Shown in pieces: positions 1 through 7,259 of a stretch of 7,449 nucleotides of DNA. The DNA is from Bacillus sp. JCM 19058 (lineage in GTDB: Bacteria > Bacillota > Bacilli > Bacillales_H > Bacillaceae_D). The DNA lies in assembly GCA_001310555.1 (NCBI GenBank), contig BAXO01000139.1:1-7449 (forward strand), read 5' to 3'. A program made the translations under genes and the position numbers. Below the pieces are notes generated by a model. It saw only the letters and a list, made by a program, of their open reading frames with translations, was not told where the DNA came from and made no database searches. The number at the start of each line of letters is the position of its first letter. The first letter of the stretch is position 1.

Positions 1-1518
1 CAACAGGACCTACAGGATCATCCGGGATGATGGGGCCGACCGGAGTGACGGGCTCACCAGGAATCACTGGTGCTACTGGAGCCACTGGGTCACCGGCTCA
101 GCCGGAGCCGCAGGAGTCACGGGAGCGACAGGACCACGGGGCCAGTCGGAGTGACAGGTCCAACCGGGGTGACTGGATCAGATGGAGTCACTGGTGCTAC
201 TGGAGCCACAGGTCTAATCGGGGCTACTGGCCCACCTGGAATGACCGGAACCACAGGTCCAACAGGCCTGCCTGGTCCGACGGGAGCCATCGGAATAACA
301 GGAGCTACAGGTGTGACAGGACCACCGGGAGTCACGGGAGTCACTGGAACAACAGGGCCAACCGGAGTAACAGGAGCCACAGGCCTGCCCGGCCCGACGG
401 GGGCCATCGGAATAACCGGAGTGACCGGGATCACTGGATCCATGGGATCAACCGGAGTGACCGGCCCGTCTGGAGCTACCGGAGCCACGGGCTCGACAGG
501 AATCACAGGCCCAATCGGAGCCACCGGAATTACTGGGATCACTGGAACAACAGGGCCCATCGGAGTAACAGGACCACAGGGCCAGTCGGAGTGACCGGAG
601 CATTAGGTCCGACAGGATCGCCAGGGGTCGCTGGACCCACGGGTGTAACAGGCTCTACGGGGATCACGGGGCCAATCGGAGTGACGGGTCCAACCGGAGT
701 AACAGGAGCAACAGGGGCTACTGGCCTGACCGGAGCCACCGGCTCGACTGGCTCGCCCGGAGTCACTGGAACCACGGGTCCGCGGGTGTAACAGGCTCTA
801 CGGGGATCACGGGTCCAATTGGAGTCACTGGGATCACTGGTCCGTCCGGGGTCATTGGGAATACCGGAGCCACGGGTCCCACTGGGGTCACAGGGTGACG
901 GGCTCAACAGGAATCACTGGAGCTACAGGCCCAACTGGAGTCCCCGGAATGACAGGTCCAACAGGCCCGTCTGGAGTCACTGGTTCACCAGGAGCAACCG
1001 GAGTCCCCGGTTCAGCAGGGACAACCGGAGCTACAGGTCCACAGGGGGGGCAAGGAATTCAGGGGATTCGAGGTATTACGGGACCTCGGGGGCCAACCGG
1101 AACCGGAGTAGTAGCGAGTCTATTCTTTACTCAAAGTTCCACACCACTCTCGCTAGCGTTAAATACGACGGAACAAGTAGCTTTATCGACAAATATTCCG
1201 TTGGTTGCCAATCAATCCGTGAAGCTTGATACAACGATGAGTATTCAGGCGGTCACGACATTAAGTGTAAATGTTTCATTAACAGTACGGCTTCGTAGGG
1301 GAGGAGTAGCAGGGACGATTTTAGCAACGCAAAATATTACTAGCACGGCAGCAATACTAGGGACGCTGAATTTTTTAGCAGCACTCACATATATTGATAC
1401 TGCCCCAACTGCAGGAAATACAAACTATGTTGTTACTGTCCAGCTAGGTTCAATTTTAAATTTAGGCTCTGTTTCCGTCTTATCTAGAGCATTAAATGGC
1501 TTACGGATTGTTGTTTAG
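1..1518 (+). pseudogene. Collagen-like (G-X-T repeat) surface/exosporium-type protein, 3' part, frameshifted
   Basis: Probably a surface filament protein of the BclA class: a collagen triple helix carrying a globular C-terminal head. The gene runs off the left edge, so its N-terminus, leader peptide and start are unseen. Bases 6-1098 encode Gly at every third residue, with Thr in most third positions and small or hydrophobic residues (V, A, I, P, S, L) second; charged residues are very rare until the last triplets (QGIQGIRG). In BclA such Thr residues carry glycans. From about 1105 to 1515 follows a non-repetitive, beta-rich, cysteine-free domain ending LNGLRIVV, then TAG. The frame breaks five times by loss of one base each, near 94, 132, 572, 781 and 894; with these restored, 6-1098 equals exactly 122 triplets. 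The last intact segment is 895-1518. Family assignment is firm; the exosporium location is inference. Confidence 0.85.
6..1098 (+). repeat. Collagen G-X-Y triplet repeat tract with long near-identical units
   Basis: Nine-base units coding Gly-X-Thr are tandemly repeated and organised in larger diverged copies. Bases 640-670 and 783-813 match exactly over 31 bases. [19 protein letters not shown] unit recurs at about 264 and 381, 117 bases apart (13 triplets). A 21-base identity occurs at 65-85 and 189-209. The high repeat identity makes this tract prone to unequal recombination and to assembly error, and explains the long spurious open frames on both strands. Confidence 0.9.
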
Positions 1519-1529
1519 GTAGATATCGA

Positions 1530-1550
1530 AGAGGGGGCTTGTCCCCCTCT
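1530..1550. terminator. Hairpin between convergent genes, likely bidirectional terminator
   Basis: AGAGGGGG (1530-1537) pairs perfectly with CCCCCTCT (1543-1550) around a five-base loop. It lies 11 bases after the collagen stop codon and just beyond the restored stop of the HD gene on the other strand. There is no clear T-run on either side, so strict Rho-independent termination is uncertain, but position and stem strength suit a shared terminator. Confidence 0.6.
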
Positions 1551-1558
1551 ATAGCTGT

Positions 1559-2216
1559 TCAACCTTCATCTTCGGCCGTGCTTGGATTCCATTCATGATA
1601 AAAATTCTCCAAAAATTCCTCCATAAATTTATGCCTTTTTTCGGCAAGCTTTTTTTCCGGTTACTGTATTCATTTGGTCTTTTAACTTTAACAGTTTTTC
1701 GTAAAAGTGATGGATCGCTGAAGACTTGCCATGGCGGTATTGTTCGAGTGTCATGTTTTCACGAACGTTAAGTGTTGGATCATACATCGGCGAGCCTTTA
1801 CTGCCGGCGTACACAAATGTTCTGGCAATCCCGATTGCCCCGAGTGCATCAAGGCGGTCCGCGTCTTGGACAATCTTTCCTTCTAGCGAGCGAACGGGCT
1901 TACCGAGTCCTCCTTTAAATGAAATCGTTTGAATAATGTCAAGAATATGTTCAATTTTCATCTGCTCGACACGGTTGATGGAAAGCCAATCCTTAATTTT
2001 ACTAATTCCCTGCTCCTCATCTTCGACAACTTTATCATCAGCGAGATCGTGGAGTAACGCTGCCATTGTAACAATAAACCGATCGCCGTTTTCTGCTTGT
2101 GCTATATGATTTGCAAGCTTCGTAACGCGGTCAATATGATACCAATCGTGTCCTGTGGATTCATTAAGCAGTTGTTTCTTCACCCATTGCTCTGTTTTTT
2201 GTATTGTGGCGTTCAT
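1559..2216 (-). CDS. HD-domain nucleotide (pyro)phosphohydrolase, YpgQ/YedJ family, frameshifted near C-terminus
   Basis: A cytosolic metal-dependent phosphohydrolase of the HD superfamily. Its relative B. subtilis YpgQ is reported to cleave pyrophosphate from nucleoside triphosphates; the substrate here is inference. Metal-ligand motifs are visible: H27 in GHDWYHIDRV, H56-D57 in ALLHDLADDK, and D118 in VQDADRLDALG. The ATG at 2216 is preceded by GGGAGGA at good spacing, 18 bases after the helicase stop, so the two are probably co-transcribed. As written, the frame stops at 1629 (195 residues, tail GKKACRKKA). Removing one base from the seven-base T run at 1650-1656 restores KKLAEKRHKFMEEFLENFY and a TGA at 1559-1561, giving 218 residues, the usual family length with the usual C-terminal helix. 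I therefore give the restored end. Family certain, substrate not. Confidence 0.88.
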
Positions 2217-2234
2217 TTTTTCCTCCCAAACGAG

Positions 2235-4534
2235 CTAAGATTGTACTATTGGTGTTCGATTCCATTCTCTTACGAATCGAGAGCGTTGAGCACGCTTGTC
2301 TCTTCTCATCATAGGCACGGAAATGGCAAGAGATTTTCTGGCCCGGGTCATCGCAACATACATGAGTCGTCGTTCCTCTTCTATCGGCTTGTCATCTCCT
2401 TTACGCCAAGCATCAAGCGCATAATCATGCGGCAAGTTTCCTTCAACTGCACCAGCAATGTAGACCGCATCAAATTCTAACCCTTTAGCACGATGAATCG
2501 TCATTAGTTGGATCGAGTTCTCGTTGACGGGTGCTTTTTTTTGTTTCGTCGTGTTTGGCCACCATATGATGGGTATGTTCGATAAAACCTTCAATTGACA
2601 TATGCCTCTGGCTGCGATCTTTAAATCACGTACGTCATCGGAACTGCGTTCCAGCTTATTTCCCTCATTCCCTTGCTTTTTTATATAATCCTGTAATCCC
2701 ATCTCTTTTTCAATAAAAGTGATGGCCTCCTCTGGAGCAAACCGACGTAGTTTCTTTAATTGGGCTGAGAGCCTGCCTAACTTACTCGTCTGGAATGGCT
2801 TCAACCATTTAGATGAGGAAGTGCCTCAACGAGGCTGCAGTCGTTTAAAATACTAAGTTGTTTCACTTCGTGCATCGTCTCCCTTTTTAAATACAGGACG
2901 CTGAGCAATTCCTCTAGTGCTCTTACATCATCTGGGGCAAGAGCGAGTCGTAAGTAAGCGAGCGTTTTTCGAACTAGCTTTCTCCGATAAAACGATTCTC
3001 CTTCAAATGCGAAGGAAAAAGGAAGGCAAGATGCGACAAATCGTTCAAATAAAGCGCGTGCATTCGTATTCGTTCGATACAGGATGGCAAACTGTTGTGG
3101 AGAAGCTCCGGCCTCGATTCGCGTTTTTATGTCAGTGACAATCATAGTCGCTTCCTCCTCCTCATCATATGGAAAGAAAAGAAACGGACGATTCGCGGCT
3201 GTTTTCTGAGCAACTAGCTGTTTATGGAAACGAGTACGATTCGTCGCAATCACATTATTAGCAGCAGTAATGATTGGATGATTAGAGCGATAATTTCGTG
3301 TTAAAATAATCTTTTTCGCTTCTGGGTAGGTACTAGTAAACGAAAGAATATAAGTCGGATCACTCCCTCTAAATGAATAAATCGATTGATCATCGTCGCC
3401 AACGACACAAAGGTTTCGAGAGTTTTCTGCCAGAAGAGAAATTAATTCAACTTGTACTTTATTAACGTCTTGGTATTCTTCAACTGATATATAAGAAAAC
3501 CGTTGCTGATAGCGCTTGAGTAATGATGGGTTGTCTAAGAAAAAAAATGATAGCAGCCAATCAACATATCATCAAAGTCAAAGCTTTGTTTAGTCGAACG
3601 CATTTGCTCATACCGCTGATATAAATAAGCTGCATGCTTTTCGAATAAATCTTTCGGTTGAACCGCTTGCGGTCGAATTAAATGATTTTTCCACCAACTT
3701 ATTTGCTGAAGCGCTTGATCGTAGGCGAAATCTTTTTCGTCCAAATCGATTTCTCTGCCTGCTTCTACAAGCATACGCTGTCTCTGCCAATCTGATGTTA
3801 ATAGCTTATCTTTTCGCCATTTTTCTGGCTCGTGATGCAATAGAATTTTATAAAAGATGCTGTGAAAAGTGCCGATGACTAAGCTGCTCAAAATTGAGGG
3901 GGAAAGCCCTGGAAACAAGCGCATGCGCTCTTTCATTTCTTTAGCTGCTTTAGCCGTAAACGTAACCAAAATCATTTCTTTTTCTGAAATTCCTTTTTCC
4001 GTTAGCATATAGCAGCCCGCGCCGTTAAAACACGCGTTTTTCCACTGCCCGCTCCAGCAAGGATCAGTATTGGCCCCTCGGTAGTTATTACTGCTTGCCA
4101 CTGCTGCTCATCCAAGGTCATCCCGCTTTGCTTTAAACGTGTTAGGTAGCCGGTATCTCCTTCAAAATTAAGTGAGGAGGGAGAGCGAAACGACGGGACG
4201 GAGGGTAAGGACTCCGGTTCCTTCCATTCTGCCGACCTGTCTTCTTTGAATGAATGGAGCGGCGTTGAGGAAGCTGAAATCCATTAACAGAAACTGAGCT
4301 GCTTGAGACTTGTTTACCACTATTCAATTCGCGATCTTTATTTTCACATTCAATTGCTGTAAAAGGATGGTAGAAGAAGGGAGGTTGCTCGATACTAAGC
4401 TGCATTTTAACTGGATCTCCGCAATGGAGGCAGGTCAACTCTTGTCGGAGGCAAGCCATATATAAGCGTTGCCATTCTGCTCTATTAGCTGACGGCACGT
4501 GTACGACAGTTTCGAAATGGAGGGCTGTCTTCAT
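2235..4534 (-). pseudogene. UvrD/PcrA-like superfamily 1 DNA helicase (YjcD type), multiply frameshifted
   Basis: An ATP-driven 3'-5' DNA translocase/helicase of the UvrD/Rep family; restored length is about 766 residues, close to B. subtilis YjcD. The ATG at 4534 follows AAAGGGG by eight bases. The N-terminal extension has C35-x-x-C38 and FFYHP, typical of this subgroup. Helicase motifs in order: the Q-motif region ending DEQQWQAV, Walker A AGAGSGKT (4035-4058), motif Ia VTFTAKAAKEM, FDFDDML, motif II SVEEYQDVNKVQ (near 3467-3487), motif III GDDDQSIYSFRG, motif IV NYRS, motif V TIHRAKGLEFD and motif VI EEERRLMYVAMTRAR. One-base losses near 4262, 4013, 3540-3547, 2809 and 2605, plus one extra base in the T8 run at 2535-2542, break the frame. 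Every motif is present after repair. Motif II has E where D is usual. Upstream partner in an apparent two-gene operon with the HD hydrolase. Confidence 0.9.
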
Positions 4535-4619
4535 GTTTATAACCCCTTTGTGTTTAGTAGAATTGAAGTATGCTTACAGCTTTTGAGAGTGCCTTTACAA
4601 AATGTTCGAGTAAGGGTAA

Positions 4620-4665
4620 AGCCTGTCTAGTCATTGGACATGACCCTAAGTAATGACAGGAGGCT
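4620..4665. other. Two-tier inverted repeat in the spacer upstream of the helicase
   Basis: AGCCT (4620-4624) pairs with AGGCT (4661-4665), and inside it GTCATT (4630-4635) pairs with AATGAC (4652-4657) around a 16-base loop, leaving a small asymmetric internal loop. No T-run follows on either strand. It lies in the 240-base non-coding spacer 4535-4774, which otherwise shows no gene and no convincing promoter. It could be a leader structure of the helicase mRNA or a remnant; the role is unknown. Confidence 0.4.
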
Positions 4666-4731
4666 ATCATTGCTCGAATAAAGCCATTCCTAGCTTCATT
4701 TTAGCAGACACTGACGGTCATTCGCATAGAA

Positions 4732-4751
4732 AAACACGAATGAATGTGTTT
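4732..4751 (-). terminator. Possible weak terminator downstream of tRNA-Gln
   Basis: On the minus strand AAACAC (4746-4751) pairs with GTGTTT (4732-4737) around an eight-base loop, and the T residues continue for two more bases. It lies 23 bases past the tRNA-Gln 3' end. The six-base AT-rich stem and short T-run make this only a candidate. Confidence 0.35.
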
Positions 4752-4774
4752 AACATCCATCCGTGCTCTGAAAA

Positions 4775-4846
4775 CTGGGCTAGCTGGATTCGAACCAACG
4801 CATGACGGAGTCAAAGTCCGTTGCCTTACCGCTTGGCTATAGCCCA
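4775..4846 (-). tRNA. tRNA-Gln (anticodon UUG)
   Basis: The complement folds as a full cloverleaf. Acceptor TGGGCTA pairs with TAGCCCA, the D-arm carries AGCGGTAAGGC, and anticodon stem ACGGA/TCCGT encloses loop CTTTGAC with TTG at positions 34-36. The T-arm has GGTTCGAATCC and the discriminator is G. CCA is not encoded (GTTTTC follows), so a CCA-adding enzyme would be needed. A promoter lies just upstream at 4863-4892 on the minus strand, divergent from comGA. Intact, in contrast with the neighbouring protein genes. Confidence 0.95.
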
Positions 4847-4850
4847 ATAA

Positions 4851-4870
4851 GTTACAAAATCTATTGTAAC
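4851..4870. repeat. Perfect inverted repeat in the tRNA-Gln/comGA divergent spacer
   Basis: GTTACAA (4851-4857) and TTGTAAC (4864-4870) form a perfect seven-base inverted repeat with a six-base centre. It overlaps the -10 element of the minus-strand tRNA promoter and starts only five bases from the mature tRNA 5' end. It could be an operator or simply an RNA hairpin trimmed with the tRNA leader. No regulator can be named. Confidence 0.5.
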
Positions 4871-4892
4871 CTGAGTTGGATGAATTATGCAA
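4863..4892 (-). promoter_or_regulatory. Probable sigma-A promoter of tRNA-Gln
   Basis: On the minus strand, -35 TTGCAT (4887-4892) and -10 TACAAT (4863-4868, five of six consensus bases) are separated by 18 bases. Transcription would begin about ten bases before the tRNA 5' end. The -35 hexamer overlaps the ATG at 4887 on the other strand, which speaks against that ATG being the comGA start. Confidence 0.5.
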
Positions 4893-4894
4893 AT

Positions 4895-4931
4895 AAAAAA
4901 GGATTTTTCGATTTTTTTGTCGAAATGTAAT
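4895..4931 (+). promoter_or_regulatory. Candidate ComK-dependent promoter of comGA
   Basis: AAAA(4895-4898)-N5-TTTT(4904-4907) is a perfect match to one half of a ComK AT-box. TGTAAT at 4926-4931 matches a -10 at five of six positions, and no good -35 is present, as is common for ComK-activated promoters. A second AT-box at an accepted spacing was not found; the nearest, AAAA-N5-TGTA at 4856-4868, lies 26 bases away and is weak. AT-rich sequence produces chance matches, so confidence is modest. Confidence 0.35.
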
Positions 4932-4951
4932 GACGAAACAATTCAAAATAC

Positions 4952-4962
4952 AGAAAGGGTGA
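4952..4962 (+). promoter_or_regulatory. Ribosome binding site that decides the comGA start
   Basis: AGAAAGGGTGA matches the AAAGGAGGTGA anti-Shine-Dalgarno complement apart from one gap and sits eight or nine bases before TTG at 4971. The upstream in-frame ATG at 4887 has only a weak GGA. The TTG start also gives an N-terminus of the same length as I recall for B. subtilis ComGA. Confidence 0.65.
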
Positions 4963-4970
4963 GACAGCGT

Positions 4971-6011
4971 TTGTCACAAATCGAATTAAAAAGCAATGAG
5001 CTAATCGAAGAGGCCATTCGCGCAAGCGCAACAGACCTTCATTTTATTCCTCTTTCAAAGCATTTTCTCTTACGCCACAGGATAAACGGAAGGATTGCCA
5101 ATCAGCTTACGATTTCCAAGCCAATAGCAGAGCGCCTAATTAGTCATTTTAAGTATAAATCGGGCATGGATATCGGTGAGCGTAGAAAACCCCAAAGTGC
5201 TGCATTTACAGTTCACTGCCTGAACGAATCATACTCCCTTCGCCTCTCCACATTACCTTCCCTTCGATACGAAAGTTTAGCGATTCGAATTCTTCCGCAG
5301 GCTCGACTTATTACATTAGCAGAAATCCCCTTGCTTCCGTCATTTTACACCAAACTCCAGCAAACCTCTTCTTTTACTCAAGGCCTTTGTCTAGTTACTG
5401 GGCCAACGAACTCCGGAAAGACAACGACACTTTATGCAATACTCGAGTATATTCTCCAAAAAAAATAGTAAAACAATTATTACGATAGAGGACCCGGTCG
5501 AGCGACCGATTGAGCCGCTTGTCCAAATACAAGTGAATGAAAAAGCGGGCATTACTTTTGACGCGGCATTGAGAGCCATTTTGCGTCACGATCCTGACAT
5601 TATTATGATCGGTGAGATTCGTGACAAAACGACGGCAGAGCTTGCCTTACGGGCGGCATTAACAGGCACTTAGTTTTGGCGAGCTTGCATACGAACGATT
5701 GTTATTCAGCGGTTTTACGACTCCGTGACTTTGGCTTGTCTCCCATTGAAGTCGCAGAAGTAAGTCGTGTGATATTTTCACAGAGGTTACTTTTAACTTC
5801 GTGCGGCGAGGGGGCATGCAGACAGAGCTGCCAGCAGCAGTGCGTTGGCGGAAGAAAGGCATTATTTGAATGTCTAGAAGGACATTCGCTTAGACAAACA
5901 ATTTTGACTGGTACTGAACCGTTGTATCGAACTTTGCATCATGAAGGGAGAATGGCATGGGCGCTCGGATATGTCAGTATGGAGGAGCTGTTGAGAGGTG
6001 AGCTAGTATGA
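4971..6011 (+). pseudogene. comGA: ComGA, competence pilus assembly/traffic ATPase, frameshifted
   Basis: Cytosolic GspE/PulE-type hexameric ATPase that drives assembly of the transformation pseudopilus with ComGB. With the TTG start the restored product is 346 residues, near the 356 of B. subtilis. Visible motifs: LIEEAIRASATDLHF near the N-terminus, MDIGERRKPQ, Walker A GPTNSGKT (residues 144-151), Asp box TIEDPVE, QVQVNEKAG-type [25 protein letters not shown] (Walker B), a His box restored as [10 protein letters not shown], and a C-terminal Cys cluster CGEGACRQSCQQQC, a likely metal site. Two breaks: the A8 run at 5458-5465 (one base too many, or two too few) and a lost C in GGCAC at 5665-5669, inside the His box. 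The longer ATG start at 4887 would add 28 residues and overlap promoter elements. Its stop overlaps comGB by ATGA, indicating translational coupling. Confidence 0.93.
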
Positions 6012-7048
6012 AATTGAGAAAACGGGCGAAACATCTGGAAAAAGCGAGAAGGCTAATCACAATCGGGAAGCTGTTATCTCAAGGATATACAATTGAAATC
6101 GCCCTTGACTTTATTAAGCTTCATAGCGATCAAGCGATCGCCAAACAAATCAGTCAAGTACAAAGCCAGTTAGAAAGCGGAAAACCAGTCAATGAAGCGC
6201 TACAATTACTGGAGCTTCCAAGCCTTATTCTGTCTATGATCTATTTTTATGAGGAACAAGGAGATCTCGCGAATGGCTTTTCAATAGCAGGAGCGCTGTA
6301 CGAAAAAAAAGGGAAAGAACGAAGGCTCAGTTTACTCAGTTATTGCGTTATCCAATTATTCTGGTATGGATGAGCTTTCTCGTGTTGATAATGATGAATC
6401 AGTTTATCGTTCCACATTTTCAGACACTCTTTGCTACGATTGACGGCGAGCTGCCTCGGTTGACTGTGTTTTTCCTCAAGCTTTTTGAAAATGCCCCTTA
6501 TATCGCCTTCTTATGTATTACCTTTATTTTCATCGGTACACTCTTTTATTATCAAGTGCTCCGAAAATGGTCTGTACAAAGGAAGCTGTCATTCATTTTA
6601 CGCATTCCGAAGGTTCTACACTAGTGAAACAGTTTTTAACGTATTATTTCTCTTTGCAATTCGGACGACTCCTGAAGGCCGGAATGACTTTGCAGCAAGC
6701 CTTAACTGTATTTGAAAATCATGAAAATATCCAGTTCATGCAAGAGGAATCCAAGCTAATCAAAGCCGAGCTTCAACAAGGGGATACCTTTAACTATGTC
6801 ATTCGGGCCAGACCTTATTTTTTTTAACGGAGCTCGCTATCGTTATCGAAAATGGAGAAAGAACTGGATTTTTGGCGGGAGATTTACAGCACTACAGCGA
6901 TATGCTATATCAGGAGCTAGATCATGAACTGCAAAAAATACTTTCAGTGCTGCAGCCAACCTTTTTCGTAACTATAGGGGCATTTATTTTTACATTGTTT
7001 TTGGCTATCTTACTGCCAATGTTTCAAATGATCGGATCATTACACTAA
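6008..7048 (+). pseudogene. comGB: ComGB, competence pilus inner-membrane platform protein, frameshifted
   Basis: GspF/PulF-type polytopic platform protein that anchors the pseudopilus motor ComGA in the membrane. The ATG at 6008 overlaps the comGA stop. Restored length is about 347 residues (B. subtilis about 323). The cytoplasmic N-terminal T2SF domain reads GKLLSQGYTIEIALDF and QLESGKPVNEAL. Hydrophobic segments follow: YPIILVWMSFLVLIMMNQFI, APYIAFLCITFIFIGTLFYY, and C-terminal FVTIGAFIFTLFLAILLPMF. The second T2SF repeat carries FGRLLKAGMTLQQAL and ENGERTGFLAGDL. Three one-base losses break it: near 6326, near 6613 (AAGG to AAGGG restores KGSTLVKQF) and in the T8 run at 6818-6825, after which the final segment 6826-7048 is open. 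No comGC follows. Confidence 0.92.
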
Positions 7049-7049
7049 G

Positions 7050-7071
7050 GTGGGAGAGCAAAAATCTCCAC
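7050..7071 (+). other. Stem-loop immediately after comGB, overlapping an orphan ribosome-site-like sequence
   Basis: GTGGGAGA (7050-7057) pairs with TCTCCAC (7065-7071) with one bulged G and a GCAAAAA loop. It starts two bases after the comGB stop. AAGGTGGGAG at the stop resembles the Shine-Dalgarno site that would serve comGC, but no start codon follows at usable spacing. No T-run follows, so it is not a canonical terminator. Confidence 0.4.
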
Positions 7072-7094
7072 TAACAAAAAAATCATAAATAGAC

Positions 7095-7130
7095 TTGCGC
7101 ACTTTAAAATAATTATGGTATATTTATAAT
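7095..7130 (+). promoter_or_regulatory. Probable promoter of the tRNA-Ala/tRNA-Ser pair
   Basis: TTGCGC (7095-7100) as -35 is followed after 18 bases by TATATT (7119-7124) as -10. An exact TATAAT at 7125-7130 lies directly after it with a spacing too long for the same -35. Either -10 would place the start within about 25 bases of the tRNA-Ala 5' end. The spacer between comGB and the tRNA holds no gene. Confidence 0.5.
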
Positions 7131-7158
7131 CGTCGTTGTTACGAGCTATGACAAGCTT

Positions 7159-7231
7159 GGGGCCTTAGCTCAGCTGGGAGAGCGCCTGCCTTGCACGCAG
7201 GAGGTCAGCGGTTCGATCCCGCTAGGCTCCA
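7159..7231 (+). tRNA. tRNA-Ala (anticodon UGC)
   Basis: Complete cloverleaf of 73 bases. Acceptor GGGGCCT pairs with AGGCTCC with one G-U pair, D-arm is GCTCAGCTGGGAGAGC, and anticodon stem CCTGC/GCAGG encloses loop CTTGCAC with TGC. The T-arm carries GGTTCGATCCC and the discriminator is A. TTG follows, so CCA is not encoded. The body is nearly that of the rRNA-operon tRNA-Ala of Bacillus, except for C at position 32 and the missing CCA. No rRNA is seen beside it. Confidence 0.95.
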
Positions 7232-7259
7232 TTGATTAAAATTAAATAACCGTCAAAAC

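Noticed and set aside
117..907. Long minus-strand open frames opposite the collagen tract (117-560 and 539-907), rich in Pro-Val repeats
   Set aside because: They are the reverse complement of the G-X-T codons, which contain no stop in that frame; there is no ribosome site or known family.
6..1098. CRISPR-like or tandem-repeat array
   Set aside because: The nine-base periodicity is the collagen codon pattern; there are no constant repeats separated by unique spacers.
1629..2216. Taking the HD protein as complete at 195 residues
   Set aside because: The final residues GKKACRKKA do not fit the family, whereas the neighbouring frame continues with a typical C-terminal helix to 1559.
2097..2480. 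Plus-strand open frame of 127 codons
   Set aside because: It is opposite the HD gene and the helicase C-terminus, both clearly conserved in the minus frame; it is a shadow.
4591..4612. Possible LexA/DinR (SOS) box upstream of the helicase
   Set aside because: Only the half-site GTTCG is present; the opposite arm (TTACA) does not match CGAAC.
4701..4946. Minus-strand open frame of 81 codons across the tRNA-Gln gene
   Set aside because: It runs through the intact tRNA and the promoter region and has no ribosome site or family-like sequence.
1..7048. Phase variation by homopolymer slippage as a regulatory system
   Set aside because: Breaks affect unrelated genes, including housekeeping-type enzymes, occur many times per gene, and often fall outside homopolymers longer than three; sequence error explains them better.
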